Part shown: positions 14,689 to 21,168 of the stretch, in pieces | Layout of the letters: every line of letters begins with the position of its first letter | Numbering within the stretch: position 1 is the first letter of the stretch | DNA from: JBEIUL01 sp044356865 | GTDB lineage: Bacteria > Planctomycetota > Phycisphaerae > Phycisphaerales > SM1A02 | DNA length: 23,327 nucleotides | Assembly: GCA_044356865.1 (NCBI GenBank) | Contig: JBIKVN010000017.1 | Location: 1-23,327 of the forward strand | Direction of reading: 5' to 3' | Notes under the pieces: model-generated | Told to the model about the DNA's origin: nothing | The model's database searches: none | What the model saw: only the letters and a program-made list of their open reading frames with translations | Position numbers and translations under genes: made by a program

Positions 14689-15843
14689 ATGCCGAACCCG
14701 ACACCGATCCTGTTCGCGATGGTCGCCGCCGTGGCGACCGCGACGCCCGCGCACCCCGCACCCCCGACCTGCCGCGTCGAGCCGCTCGGCCTCGGCCTGA
14801 CCGGTTTCGCGATGAACGAGCGGGGCGATGTCGTCGGACGGCGGCTCGATCTCGTGCAGGTCGGCCACGCCTTCGTGATCCGGGCCGGCGGCACGGTGAT
14901 CGAGAACCTTCCGGTGCCCGCGCCGTGGATCGGTTCCGACGCCTACGCGATCAGCGACACCGGCGTGATCGTCGGCGCGGTCAGCTCGGCTTCGATCGCC
15001 TCGATCGGCTCGCGGGCCGCCGCGTGGCATCCGGCGAAGGGCGGCTGGCGATTCGTGCTGCTCGGGGCGTTGCCGGGCGACACCCACAGCGCGGCCTTCG
15101 GCGTGAACGACGTCGGGGACATCGTCGGCGGATCGGGCGGGCTGGGACTCGGGTCGTATCCGCGTGCGGCCCGCTTCACGCCGGCGGGACCGGTCCAGCT
15201 CGTCGGCATCGGCACGCCCGCCGACGTGAACGACGCGCGGCAGGTCGTCGCGAGCAACCAGATCCTCGATCTCGACACGATGGTGATCACGACCGTGCCG
15301 CTGCCGCCCGGTAATTGGCAGGGCGTGAATTCGGTCGACCTCAACGAGACCGGCGGGATCTGCGGCCACATCCTCGGCTTCTCGGGATGCAGCACGTTCC
15401 CGGTGCGCTGGATGCCCACCGGCGGCTGGACCTTCGTCGGCGGCTGCGCGACGACCACGTCAGCCACGAGCCTGAACGACCGCGGCGACACGCTGCACTT
15501 CGTGCTCAGCGGCGGCGTCGCAGCGAATCTCGTGCCCGAGGGCAACGTCGCGATCGAGTCGATGATCGACCCGTCGCAGGGCGCGTGGTCGGTCGCGGGC
15601 GTCGGCACGATCAACAACGCGCGGCAGATGCTGGTCTCGGCCCGGCCGCCGGGCAGCGCCGTCGCGCAGCTCGTCCGATTGACGCCGATCCTCGGCCCCG
15701 ACCTCGATGGCGACGGCGCGGTGGGGGCGCCGGACCTCGCGAGGTTGCTGGCCGCGTGGGACACGGCGGCCGGTGATGTCGATGGTGACGGACTGACGGG
15801 TCCGTCCGACCTCGCCGCGCTGCTGGCGGCGTGGACGGGGTGA
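14689..15843 (+). CDS. Secreted HAF-repeat protein with dockerin-like C-terminal repeats
   Basis: 384 residues. The Met at 14689 begins a signal peptide (MPNPTPILFAMVAAVATATP...). The mature protein carries HAF-type extracellular repeats, recognised by 'xAxGxNDxGxIVG' cores: FAMNERGDVVGRRL, YAISDTGVIVGAV, FGVNDVGDIVGG, DVNDARQVVAS, DLNETGGICGHI and SLNDRGDTLHF, each a probable propeller-like blade. The C-terminal ~48 residues contain two calcium loops, DLDGDGAVGAPDLARLLAAW and DVDGDGLTGPSDLAALLAAW, like those in the genes at 1272 and 8276. It is presumably an exported or cell-surface protein of unknown role. A longer frame from 14632 would run across the promoter and is rejected. Confidence 0.85.
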   Translation: MPNPTPILFAMVAAVATATPAHPAPPTCRVEPLGLGLTGFAMNERGDVVGRRLDLVQVGHAFVIRAGGTVIENLPVPAPWIGSDAYAISDTGVIVGAVSSASIASIGSRAAAWHPAKGGWRFVLLGALPGDTHSAAFGVNDVGDIVGGSGGLGLGSYPRAARFTPAGPVQLVGIGTPADVNDARQVVASNQILDLDTMVITTVPLPPGNWQGVNSVDLNETGGICGHILGFSGCSTFPVRWMPTGGWTFVGGCATTTSATSLNDRGDTLHFVLSGGVAANLVPEGNVAIESMIDPSQGAWSVAGVGTINNARQMLVSARPPGSAVAQLVRLTPILGPDLDGDGAVGAPDLARLLAAWDTAAGDVDGDGLTGPSDLAALLAAWTG

Positions 15844-15846
15844 GCG

Positions 15847-16371
15847 TCAGGGCTTTCCCGACAGGAATTCGATCACCTGCTCGGCGTTCCGCAGGCCGGC
15901 GAGGCGTCGCGGCGGCTGGCCGGGCGTCAGCAGGTAGGTCGCGGGGATCGCGGGATCGCCGAGGAACTGCTTGGCGGCCTCGCCGTCGCGATCGACCTCG
16001 ACGTGGACGCCGATCACGCGGCCTTCCGCGAGAAACTCGACGAGGCGAGGGTCGTTCAGCGTCGAGAGCTTGAACTGCTGGCAGACCGCGCACCGGTCGG
16101 CGGTGGTGAACGCCGCGACGGGAACGCCGGTCGCTTGCGAGCGGGCGACGGCGTCCGCGAGCGACGGCGCGTCGCGGAGCGGCGCGGGCAGCGGGACGAC
16201 TTCCTCCGAAACGATGAGGCCGGTGGCCGGATCCCAGCGGTGCTTCACGGTGAGGCGATCGAGGATCGCGGGCGGCGTTCGTGTCGCAGTCTGCGTCGGG
16301 GTGGCGGGCGGGGCCGGCGGCGACGAGCAGGCGGAGAGCGCGGCGACGGCGAGGAGGAGCGTGCGGTTCAT
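15847..16371 (-). CDS. Thioredoxin-like lipoprotein
   Basis: 174 residues. MNRTLLLAVAALSAC is a lipoprotein signal (C15), followed by a Pro/Thr-rich linker (residues 16-35). The thioredoxin-like domain has the redox motif C94-A-V-C97 in TTADRCAVCQQF, then LVEFLAEGRVIGVHVEVD, a cis-Pro in AIPATYLL, and RLAGLRNAEQVIEFL. The order matches the thioredoxin_7/DsbD-gamma-like group. It probably reduces or isomerises disulfides outside the cytoplasmic membrane, or delivers electrons to a partner there. Its stop is three bases from that of the convergent HAF gene. A GAGG stretch 6-7 bases before the ATG could serve as a ribosome binding site, unusual for this window. Confidence 0.85.
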   Translation of the reverse strand: MNRTLLLAVAALSACSSPPAPPATPTQTATRTPPAILDRLTVKHRWDPATGLIVSEEVVPLPAPLRDAPSLADAVARSQATGVPVAAFTTADRCAVCQQFKLSTLNDPRLVEFLAEGRVIGVHVEVDRDGEAAKQFLGDPAIPATYLLTPGQPPRRLAGLRNAEQVIEFLSGKP

Positions 16372-16395
16372 CGGAGACCTCGGGTTCGGGACGCC

Positions 16396-16401
16396 ACGGT
16401 A
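16396..16401 (-). promoter_or_regulatory. Candidate -10 hexamer TACCGT for the thioredoxin-like gene
   Basis: On the minus strand TACCGT lies 24 bases before the ATG at 16371, between this gene and the CPBP-like gene upstream. Confidence 0.35.
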
Positions 16402-16432
16402 GGCCGGCCAGGCGGTCGAGCGTCGGCCTTCG

Positions 16433-17173
16433 TCATTCGATCGCCCCGCCGTAGAACCATCGCCCGAGCCCGACGGTGAAGACCGAGATGCCGTAGAGCG
16501 AGTGCTCGAGCCACGAAAGCGGCGTCGAGCGGTGGCGCGTGAAGGCGGCCATCAGGACGAGTCCGCCGGCGAGCGTCAGGGCGGGGGCGATCGCGTTGCG
16601 GAAGAGCACGTGGGCGAAGCCGAAGGCGAGTCCGCCGGCGAGGATAAGGGTCGCGCGGCGGGTGAAGAGGGGTGCGTAGCGATGGACGAGAAGCGTGCGG
16701 TAGAGCACGGTCTGCGGGGCGACTGAGAGGATCGGGTAGAGGGCGACGACGGCGAGCCAGAGGCCCGGGCGTTCCCGCGGGAACTCGAAGAGCCGCACCG
16801 GCACCTCGGAGAGGATCCGCGTGCCGTCGGGCAGCGTGTTCGAGGCGGGAAACGGCGGCGAGAGGAGGGCGACGGCGATGAGGGCGAGGAAGACCGCGGC
16901 GGCGCGGACGAGGACGCCGGGCAGGCCGGATCGGAAGCCGCCTAAGTTGATGAGCGTCCGGCGATCGAAGCGGCGGTCGAGGAGCAGGGCCGCGAGGCCG
17001 ATCGCCGCCGCGATCCAGAGCACCGGTATGGGCTGGATGCGGATCGGCCCCCACGCGAGCAGGGCGGGGAAGGCGAACCAGAGGAGGGCGAACTCGGCGG
17101 CGCGGGGCGCGAGGCGAGGCGCGGGGGCATCGGCGGGCGGGTCGCCCATCGGGTTCATGCCACGAGGGGTCAT
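16433..17173 (-). CDS. CPBP-like intramembrane protein lacking the catalytic Glu motif
   Basis: 246 residues with about 7-8 hydrophobic segments. The second half matches the CPBP (CAAX/bacteriocin-processing) intramembrane protease family: PQTVLYRTLLVHRY, then F184-x3-H188 in FGFAHVLFRN, LTLAGGLVL, and LEHSLYGISVFTVGLGRWFY with H224. The family's first motif normally supplies one or two catalytic Glu before x3-R; here the positions are Q154 and T155, so the key acid is missing, and the residue four after H224 is Gly rather than Asn/Asp. It may therefore be inactive as a protease, or a binding or regulatory homologue. The ATG at 17173 overlaps the DoxX stop in ATGA, which fixes the start and implies co-translation. 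Confidence 0.75.
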   Translation of the reverse strand: MTPRGMNPMGDPPADAPAPRLAPRAAEFALLWFAFPALLAWGPIRIQPIPVLWIAAAIGLAALLLDRRFDRRTLINLGGFRSGLPGVLVRAAAVFLALIAVALLSPPFPASNTLPDGTRILSEVPVRLFEFPRERPGLWLAVVALYPILSVAPQTVLYRTLLVHRYAPLFTRRATLILAGGLAFGFAHVLFRNAIAPALTLAGGLVLMAAFTRHRSTPLSWLEHSLYGISVFTVGLGRWFYGGAIE

Positions 17174-17580
17174 GTCCCGAAGAGCACGATCGCCCCGATG
17201 CAGGCGATGAAGTACGGCACGAGGCTCGCCGCCCCGGCGTAGTCCTTCGCCATCCGCTGCCCGAAGAAGAGCATCACGATGTTCAGGGCGGCGAGTTGGG
17301 CGCCCCAGGTCGCGACGGTGGCGGGCTTGCCGGTCGCGAGGAGCACGGCGCCGATCGCGCAGGCGGCACCCGCCGCGGTCTCGGTGAGCGTGATGACCGC
17401 CAGCATCGGGGCCACGGTCTGGCCGCGGAGGGGCGACTTCGCGAAATGCCCCTGCAGCCAGCCGAGGTTGCCCTTGAAGTCAAAGACCTTGTCGAGGCCC
17501 GACTGGAGGAAGAGGATCGCGAGCAGGGCCGCGGTCAGGATCTTGGCCGAGGTGAGCGGGTCGAGCAGGGTTTCGAGCAT
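17170..17580 (-). CDS. DoxX-like small membrane protein
   Basis: 136 residues with four hydrophobic segments (ILTAALLAILFLQSGLDKV, VAPMLAVITLTETAAGAACA, VATWGAQLAALNIVMLFFG, LVPYFIACIGAIVLFG). This size and layout, with a 'FLQSGLDKVFDF' motif after helix 1, are those of DoxX-family proteins, some of which assist quinone or redox functions in the membrane. The ATG at 17580 precedes helix 1 directly. It is the first gene of a two-gene unit; its stop overlaps the ATG of the CPBP-like gene. The role is unknown beyond the family. Confidence 0.75.
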   Translation of the reverse strand: MLETLLDPLTSAKILTAALLAILFLQSGLDKVFDFKGNLGWLQGHFAKSPLRGQTVAPMLAVITLTETAAGAACAIGAVLLATGKPATVATWGAQLAALNIVMLFFGQRMAKDYAGAASLVPYFIACIGAIVLFGT

Positions 17581-17596
17581 GGGGGCCTCGCGGTGG

Positions 17597-17602
17597 ATGC
17601 TA
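17597..17602 (-). promoter_or_regulatory. Candidate -10 hexamer TAGCAT for the DoxX-CPBP unit
   Basis: On the minus strand GCTAGCAT stands 16 bases before the ATG at 17580. The same hexamer precedes the fucosidase gene. Confidence 0.4.
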
Positions 17603-17710
17603 GCGGAGGCGGTGCGGATGGTGCGGGCTCGTGCCGCGGAGTGGGCCTCGCAAGACCCCCAGCCGAAGTCTCGGCGGCGGGTCGGGGTCTCGGCGCCCTC
17701 GCCACGGTCG

Positions 17711-17743
17711 GGACAGAGATCCGGCCAGAGATCTGGCCTGTCC
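17711..17743. repeat. Inverted repeat GGACAG...CTGTCC
   Basis: GGACAG at 17711-17716 faces CTGTCC at 17738-17743, with an inner GCCAGA/TCTGGC pair. It is the only minus-orientated GGACAG seen in this repeat cluster. Confidence 0.5.
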
Positions 17744-17770
17744 AATGGAAAGCGTTGGCCTGTCCAATCG
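17735..17770 (+). repeat. Two GGCCTGTCCAAT repeats
   Basis: Copies start at 17735 (GGCCTGTCCAATGG) and 17755 (TTGGCCTGTCCAATCG). They belong to the short CTGTCC repeat family of 17.7-19.3 kb and lead into the 22-bp tandem repeat. Confidence 0.7.
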
Positions 17771-17784
17771 TCCGTCCCACTCGC

Positions 17785-17828
17785 GAATCCACGTGTGCCT
17801 GTCCAAGAATCCACGTGTGCCTGTCCAA
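17785..17828 (+). repeat. Perfect 22-bp tandem repeat, two copies
   Basis: Units at 17785-17806 and 17807-17828 are identical (GAATCCACGTG...CTGTCCAA) and adjacent with no spacer, so this is a tandem repeat rather than a CRISPR-like array. The second copy forms the left end of element A. Confidence 0.85.
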
Positions 17829-17929
17829 TTCCGCCGGCCTTTCCCCATTCGCGCGAGCGGGCTTCCGGCGCGGGAAATCCGCCGGATGATCGGGGCTTTG
17901 GCTCGAAGTCCAGGACTTCGGCCCGTGCC
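17820..17929 (+). repeat. Composite intergenic element, copy A
   Basis: It begins CCTGTCCAA, has 33 bases, then the core CTTCCGGCGCGGGAAATCCG (17862-17881), 42 bases ending in GGCC, and a degenerate right end (CGTGCC). It aligns without gaps to copy B at roughly 70% identity by eye, with 19 of 20 core bases identical. It starts 13 bases beyond the methyltransferase stop. The whole gene-free stretch 17581-17942 contains only the DoxX promoter and these repeats. Confidence 0.75.
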
Positions 17930-17942
17930 ACCGTCCGTTGCC

Positions 17943-18659
17943 TCAGTGCGAGCGACGGATGCGGTCTCCAATCTCCGACCGCGTGAGCGTCCGCTGCACG
18001 GCGGTGGCGAGCGATTCGGCGTCGGCCGGGATGTCCAGCACGGTCCTCAAAGACCGGTGTTCGCCGAGGAAGCTGAGGAACAGGATCGAGGTGTCGGTCG
18101 CCATTCGCCCGGCCAGGTCGTCGAGGAACCACCGCCAATCCTCGGGCGGCCATGTCTCGCCGGTCTTGCCGTCGTAGTTGAAGTAGAGCGAGCGGGCGAA
18201 GATGGCATCGAAGCCAAACAGCTCGGCCGGCGCGGGCTTCCGGGCCTCGACCGCCCAGCGGAGCCGTCGTACCCCGTACGCTTCGCAGAAGTCGCCGTAC
18301 AGCGAACGGCCGCTCGGATCGCCACGCTTCCAGGTCATGCTTTCGTCGGCGGGCACCTCGGTGGCCGTGACGTGGTGTCCGAGCCGCTCGAGCGAGAACG
18401 GGAGGTAGCCCGTGCCGGTGCCGATGTCGAGGATCCGGAGTCCGGAGACCAGGTCGAGGTTCGCGTGAACGATGTCCTTGTAACCCGTGGCGAGGGCGTG
18501 CTCGAAGTCGACGTAATGCGGCTTGTGCCGCCCGAAAGGACGCTCGGCGTGGTAGGCGGCGATCTCGACGAGGCGGTCACGGGGCAGGTGGGGCTCGACG
18601 CGCTCCCGCACCGCCGCCACGCGTCGTCGGAACGGGCTGGTCTTCAAGGCGTACTCCAT
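17943..18659 (-). CDS. Class I SAM-dependent methyltransferase
   Basis: 238 residues, cytoplasmic. The SAM-binding glycine-rich loop is LRILDIGTGTGYLPFSLERL (residues 74-93), followed by the acidic end of strand 2 in HHVTATEVP. Further parts resemble a Rossmann methyltransferase core (FDAIFARSLYFNYDG, WRWFLDDLAGRMATDTSILFLS). The substrate is not identifiable: no specific RNA, quinone or protein methyltransferase signature was seen. The start at 18659 (MEYALKTSP) follows a ~60-base leader from a TATCTT box. The gene stands alone, bounded on both sides by copies A and B of the CTGTCC element, which raises the possibility of a transferred cassette; it is also relatively rich in Lys, Tyr and Phe for this window. 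Confidence 0.8.
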   Translation of the reverse strand: MEYALKTSPFRRRVAAVRERVEPHLPRDRLVEIAAYHAERPFGRHKPHYVDFEHALATGYKDIVHANLDLVSGLRILDIGTGTGYLPFSLERLGHHVTATEVPADESMTWKRGDPSGRSLYGDFCEAYGVRRLRWAVEARKPAPAELFGFDAIFARSLYFNYDGKTGETWPPEDWRWFLDDLAGRMATDTSILFLSFLGEHRSLRTVLDIPADAESLATAVQRTLTRSEIGDRIRRSH

Positions 18660-18721
18660 GATGGTCCGCCTGGGGGCGGTGCGGACGCTGTCGACCGGGC
18701 AGATCGGGCGGTGCCGAGCGC

Positions 18722-18727
18722 AAGATA
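18722..18727 (-). promoter_or_regulatory. Candidate -10 hexamer TATCTT for the methyltransferase
   Basis: On the minus strand TATCTT lies 62 bases before the ATG at 18659 and just downstream of element B in the direction of transcription. Confidence 0.35.
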
Positions 18728-18750
18728 TGTCCGGGGAGGTGAATCGCGAA

Positions 18751-18767
18751 CTTGGCCTGTCCGATCG
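18751..18767 (+). repeat. Short CTGTCC repeat beside element B
   Basis: CTTGGCCTGTCCGATCG, one more member of the TTGGCCTGTCCAATCG family, lies 6 bases left of element B. Confidence 0.65.
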
Positions 18768-18773
18768 CTGGTG

Positions 18774-18882
18774 CCTGTCCAACATCGCCGGCCGCTTCTC
18801 GATCCGCCGGGGAAACTTCCAGCGCGGGAAATCCGTGAGGGGGTCGGGGGTTTGGCGGGAAGGCGAGGACGTTGGCCTGTCC
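18774..18882 (+). repeat. Composite intergenic element, copy B
   Basis: A 109-bp unit: CCTGTCCAA, 33 bases, core CTTCCAGCGCGGGAAATCCG (18816-18835), 42 bases, and a closing GGCCTGTCC. It lies between the methyltransferase promoter and the gene remnant at 18938; together they fill the gap 18660-18937. Confidence 0.78.
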
Positions 18883-18937
18883 AATCACCCTGACCCGGCC
18901 CGTTCCGCCGGTCACACCTCCCGCCGGGCATCGCGCC

Positions 18938-19096
18938 TCACGTCCCGCCCCAGACCTTCGCCATCAGGGCGTGCGCCTCGGGCTCCTGCGTCGCGAGCTG
19001 GCCGCGGTTGAACGGGGCGAAATCGTTCACGCCGAAGTACGCCTCGGTCATCTCGGCGAAGAACTCCATCTGGTCGGTCCTCCCGTAGTGCTCGAC
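18938..19096 (-). pseudogene. 3' remnant of a zincin-type metallopeptidase-like gene
   Basis: The last 52 codons of a gene remain. EFFAEMTEAYFGVNDFAPFN and the tail LATQEPEAHALMAKVWG match the C-terminal signature of a family of putative zinc metallopeptidases, in which the FFAE...EAYFG helix provides a downstream Glu ligand and an 'xxMxxxWG' end is usual. The HExxH-bearing part is missing: upstream of about 19096 the frame runs straight into CTGTCC repeats and element C, with low-complexity translation and no start. The gene therefore looks truncated by deletion or rearrangement at the repeat. The family call rests on memory of the motif and is moderately sure; the truncation is directly visible. 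Confidence 0.6.
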
Positions 19097-19110
19097 CGAA
19101 GCTTGTTGCC

Positions 19111-19138
19111 TGTCCAATCGACGCTGTCCAATCGACGC
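19111..19138 (+). repeat. Perfect 14-bp tandem repeat, two copies
   Basis: TGTCCAATCGACGC occurs at 19111-19124 and 19125-19138 with no spacer. The second copy is the left end of element C, and the first begins about 15 bases from the gene remnant. Confidence 0.8.
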
Positions 19139-19234
19139 TTGCCTTTCTTCCAAGGTCCCCGCGAAGTTCCAGCGCTGGACATCCGCCGTCGGTCCGGCGG
19201 ATCCTCTTCCCAGAATCACCGCCCTGGCCTGTCC
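19123..19234 (+). repeat. Composite intergenic element, copy C
   Basis: About 112 bp: GCTGTCCAA, 34 bases, core GTTCCAGCGCTGGACATCCG (19166-19185), 44 bases, and GGCCTGTCC. It is more diverged than A and B, with small length changes. It contains a perfect 8-bp hairpin (ATCCGCCG/CGGCGGAT around TCGGTC, 19181-19202) not conserved in B. No gene lies in 19097-19354. Confidence 0.65.
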
Positions 19235-19240
19235 GAACGC

Positions 19241-19282
19241 CACCAGCCGGTTTGGCCTGTCCACCAGCCGGTTTGGCCTGTC
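19241..19282 (+). repeat. Perfect 21-bp tandem repeat, two copies
   Basis: Identical 21-base units (CACCAGCCGG...CCTGTC) at 19241-19261 and 19262-19282, directly after element C. They again end in the GGCCTGTCC motif. Confidence 0.85.
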
Positions 19283-19322
19283 CAGAGGTCTTCCGAACCC
19301 TCCGGCCGCTGGCCGTCGCGGG

Positions 19323-19328
19323 TAGCCT
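19323..19328 (+). promoter_or_regulatory. Candidate -10 hexamer TAGCCT
   Basis: TAGCCT, preceded by GGG, stands 26 bases before ATG 19355; a GTGGAG stretch about 10 bases before the ATG could act as ribosome binding site. Confidence 0.4.
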
Positions 19329-19354
19329 GACCCGCCCGTCCCGTGGAGTCCCTC

Positions 19355-21139
19355 ATGCGTTTCCCGTTCCTCGCGTTCCTTCTCGTCCTGGTCGCGCCCG
19401 CGACCGTCTCGGTCGCCGCGCCGCGACCCTCCGGCGATCCCGGGGTCATTCGCGTCGAGGCCCTCCTCGAAACCCACCTCGACGACGCGAAGGCCCGCAC
19501 GCTCGAGGCGTGCGCTGCCCGCGGCCTCGAGCTTCCCGCCGGCTTCCTCGCGTGGATCGATGCCGATCCGGTCCGCCGCGCCACGGTCTGGGGCTGCCGC
19601 GCCGATCCGCTGCCCGTCCTCCTCGGCCTCCGCTCCCTCGAGATCGACCTCGGCGAGAAGACCGTGCGCGAGGACTACCCCCAGCTCGCCCTCGCCTTCG
19701 CGATCGAGGGCTCGTTCGTCGGCCCCCGTTCCGTAGCCCCCGGCTGGAACGACGGCGACCCGTCGCCCCTCGGCGACGCGTTGCCCGACATCTCGCCGCG
19801 CCCGCCGCTCGAACTCGTGATTTCCGGCGATCCGCGGGTGCCGGTCGACGTGAACGATCCCGCGCGGCCGCTCGACCGGAATGACCGCATCATCGCCTTC
19901 CTCGAGAGTCATCCCGAGATCGAGGTCGAGATCGAGGTGATGGAACCCGCGCCCCTCGAGTACGACGAGCGGGGCATCGCGAAACCGAGGGGCGGACCGG
20001 TCCGCGCGACCCGCACCGAGCGGCGTCGCCCGTACGCCGCCGACGTGATCGCCTCGGCGTCGCTGCAGAAGGAGTTCAACGCGTACCTGGCCGCGCACGG
20101 CCACCCCGAGGTCTCGATCGACTGCGGCGACCGCGTCGTGCACTGGCGCTCGACCGAAGCGGTCGACGATCGCGACCTCCGCGCCCGCATCAAGGCCGCC
20201 CACGACCTCTTCCACGACGCATATCGCGCGAAGGGCCGCATGCCCGCCGGGCGCGACCGCCCGCCGACCCCGTCCGAGTCGATGGCGTGGTTCATCCGGA
20301 ACGATCGCCATGAATTCCCCGCTGACATCCGCGCCGACCGCGGGTGGCCGCGCTTCCCGCTCGACGCCCCGTGGCCGGTGCTGCTGATGCTCGTCGCCGA
20401 CGCCCAGCCGCTCCGCGAGCGCGAGGAGGTCTGGCGCCGCTTCGCCGACGCCGGCGAGTTCCGCACCTACGGCGAGTACATCGGCGGCATCGCCCAGCAG
20501 TTCGACATGCAGTCGGCGCGGCGGCTCTCGCCGTTTCCCTTCAGCTACGGCTCGATCCAGATGATGTGGAAGGACGGCGGCGTCTGCGGCACGATGGGGA
20601 ACATCGGGGCCCGGACCTACCGGATCTGCGGCATCCCCGCGTCGACCGCGGGGCAGCCGGGGCACTGTGCGGTGGTGCTCATGGAACGCGACGCCGCGAC
20701 CGGCGAGTTTTCCTGCCGCGGCGACCAGTACGCGACCGGCGGCGACGAGGTCACGAGCGTGCACGCCGCCTGGAACCTCGACGAGCGGGGGGATCGGCGG
20801 CCGATGGTCTTCCACCAGTCGGTCGCGTGGGGGGTGAACCGCGGCCTCGCGTCGTACGTCGAGACCCTCGCGATGGCCCGGGCCTTCGCGGCGCTGCCGC
20901 CCGAGGCGCGGGCCGCGGAATGCACGGTCTTCGTCGAGGCGACGCTCACGCTGAATCCGTTCGCGATCACCGCGCTCGAGTCCGCGATCGACGCCGCCCC
21001 CGACGCCGCTACGCTTCGGACCGTCGCCGCGCGATTCGAGGCCGCGATCGCCGCCCTCGACCGGCCCGAGCGGTTCGCGCTTCTCGTGAAGACCGTGCGC
21101 GAGTCGATCGACGCCCGCCTCGCGAAGATGCCGGCGTGA
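19355..21139 (+). CDS. Secreted protein with possible transglutaminase-like domain
   Basis: 594 residues. A clear signal peptide (MRFPFLAFLLVLVAPATVSV, cleavage near AA) predicts export. I do not recognise the N-terminal ~350 residues, which mix helical (LLETHLDDAKARTLEACAAR) and acidic Pro-rich stretches. The segment around residues 395-445 (QMMWKDGGVCGTMGNIGART, then YRICGIPASTAGQPGHCAVV) resembles the Cys and His regions of transglutaminase-like cysteine enzymes. C411 sits in GVCG, followed by RxxGIPA and H437; a third acid cannot be assigned with confidence. If active it could be a protease, transamidase or cell-wall enzyme. The fucosidase gene starts 29 bases after its stop but has its own -10-like box. 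A possible joint role in degrading glycoprotein material is only inferred from proximity. Confidence 0.7.
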   Translation: MRFPFLAFLLVLVAPATVSVAAPRPSGDPGVIRVEALLETHLDDAKARTLEACAARGLELPAGFLAWIDADPVRRATVWGCRADPLPVLLGLRSLEIDLGEKTVREDYPQLALAFAIEGSFVGPRSVAPGWNDGDPSPLGDALPDISPRPPLELVISGDPRVPVDVNDPARPLDRNDRIIAFLESHPEIEVEIEVMEPAPLEYDERGIAKPRGGPVRATRTERRRPYAADVIASASLQKEFNAYLAAHGHPEVSIDCGDRVVHWRSTEAVDDRDLRARIKAAHDLFHDAYRAKGRMPAGRDRPPTPSESMAWFIRNDRHEFPADIRADRGWPRFPLDAPWPVLLMLVADAQPLREREEVWRRFADAGEFRTYGEYIGGIAQQFDMQSARRLSPFPFSYGSIQMMWKDGGVCGTMGNIGARTYRICGIPASTAGQPGHCAVVLMERDAATGEFSCRGDQYATGGDEVTSVHAAWNLDERGDRRPMVFHQSVAWGVNRGLASYVETLAMARAFAALPPEARAAECTVFVEATLTLNPFAITALESAIDAAPDAATLRTVAARFEAAIAALDRPERFALLVKTVRESIDARLAKMPA

Positions 21140-21156
21140 GTCGGCGATCTCGCCGT

Positions 21157-21162
21157 TAGCAT
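21157..21162 (+). promoter_or_regulatory. Candidate -10 hexamer TAGCAT for the fucosidase gene
   Basis: TAGCAT ends 6 bases before ATG 21169, which would give a leaderless message. GTGAGT lies 15 bases further upstream as a weak -35 candidate. Confidence 0.45.
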
Positions 21163-21168
21163 TCGGAA

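Noticed and set aside
17631..18893. Plus-strand ORF of 420 codons
   Set aside because: It runs through repeat elements and antisense to the methyltransferase; the open frame is an effect of high GC.
17785..19282. CRISPR-like array
   Set aside because: The repeats are adjacent with no unique spacers of constant length, unit sizes vary (14, 21, 22 bp), and no cas gene is near.
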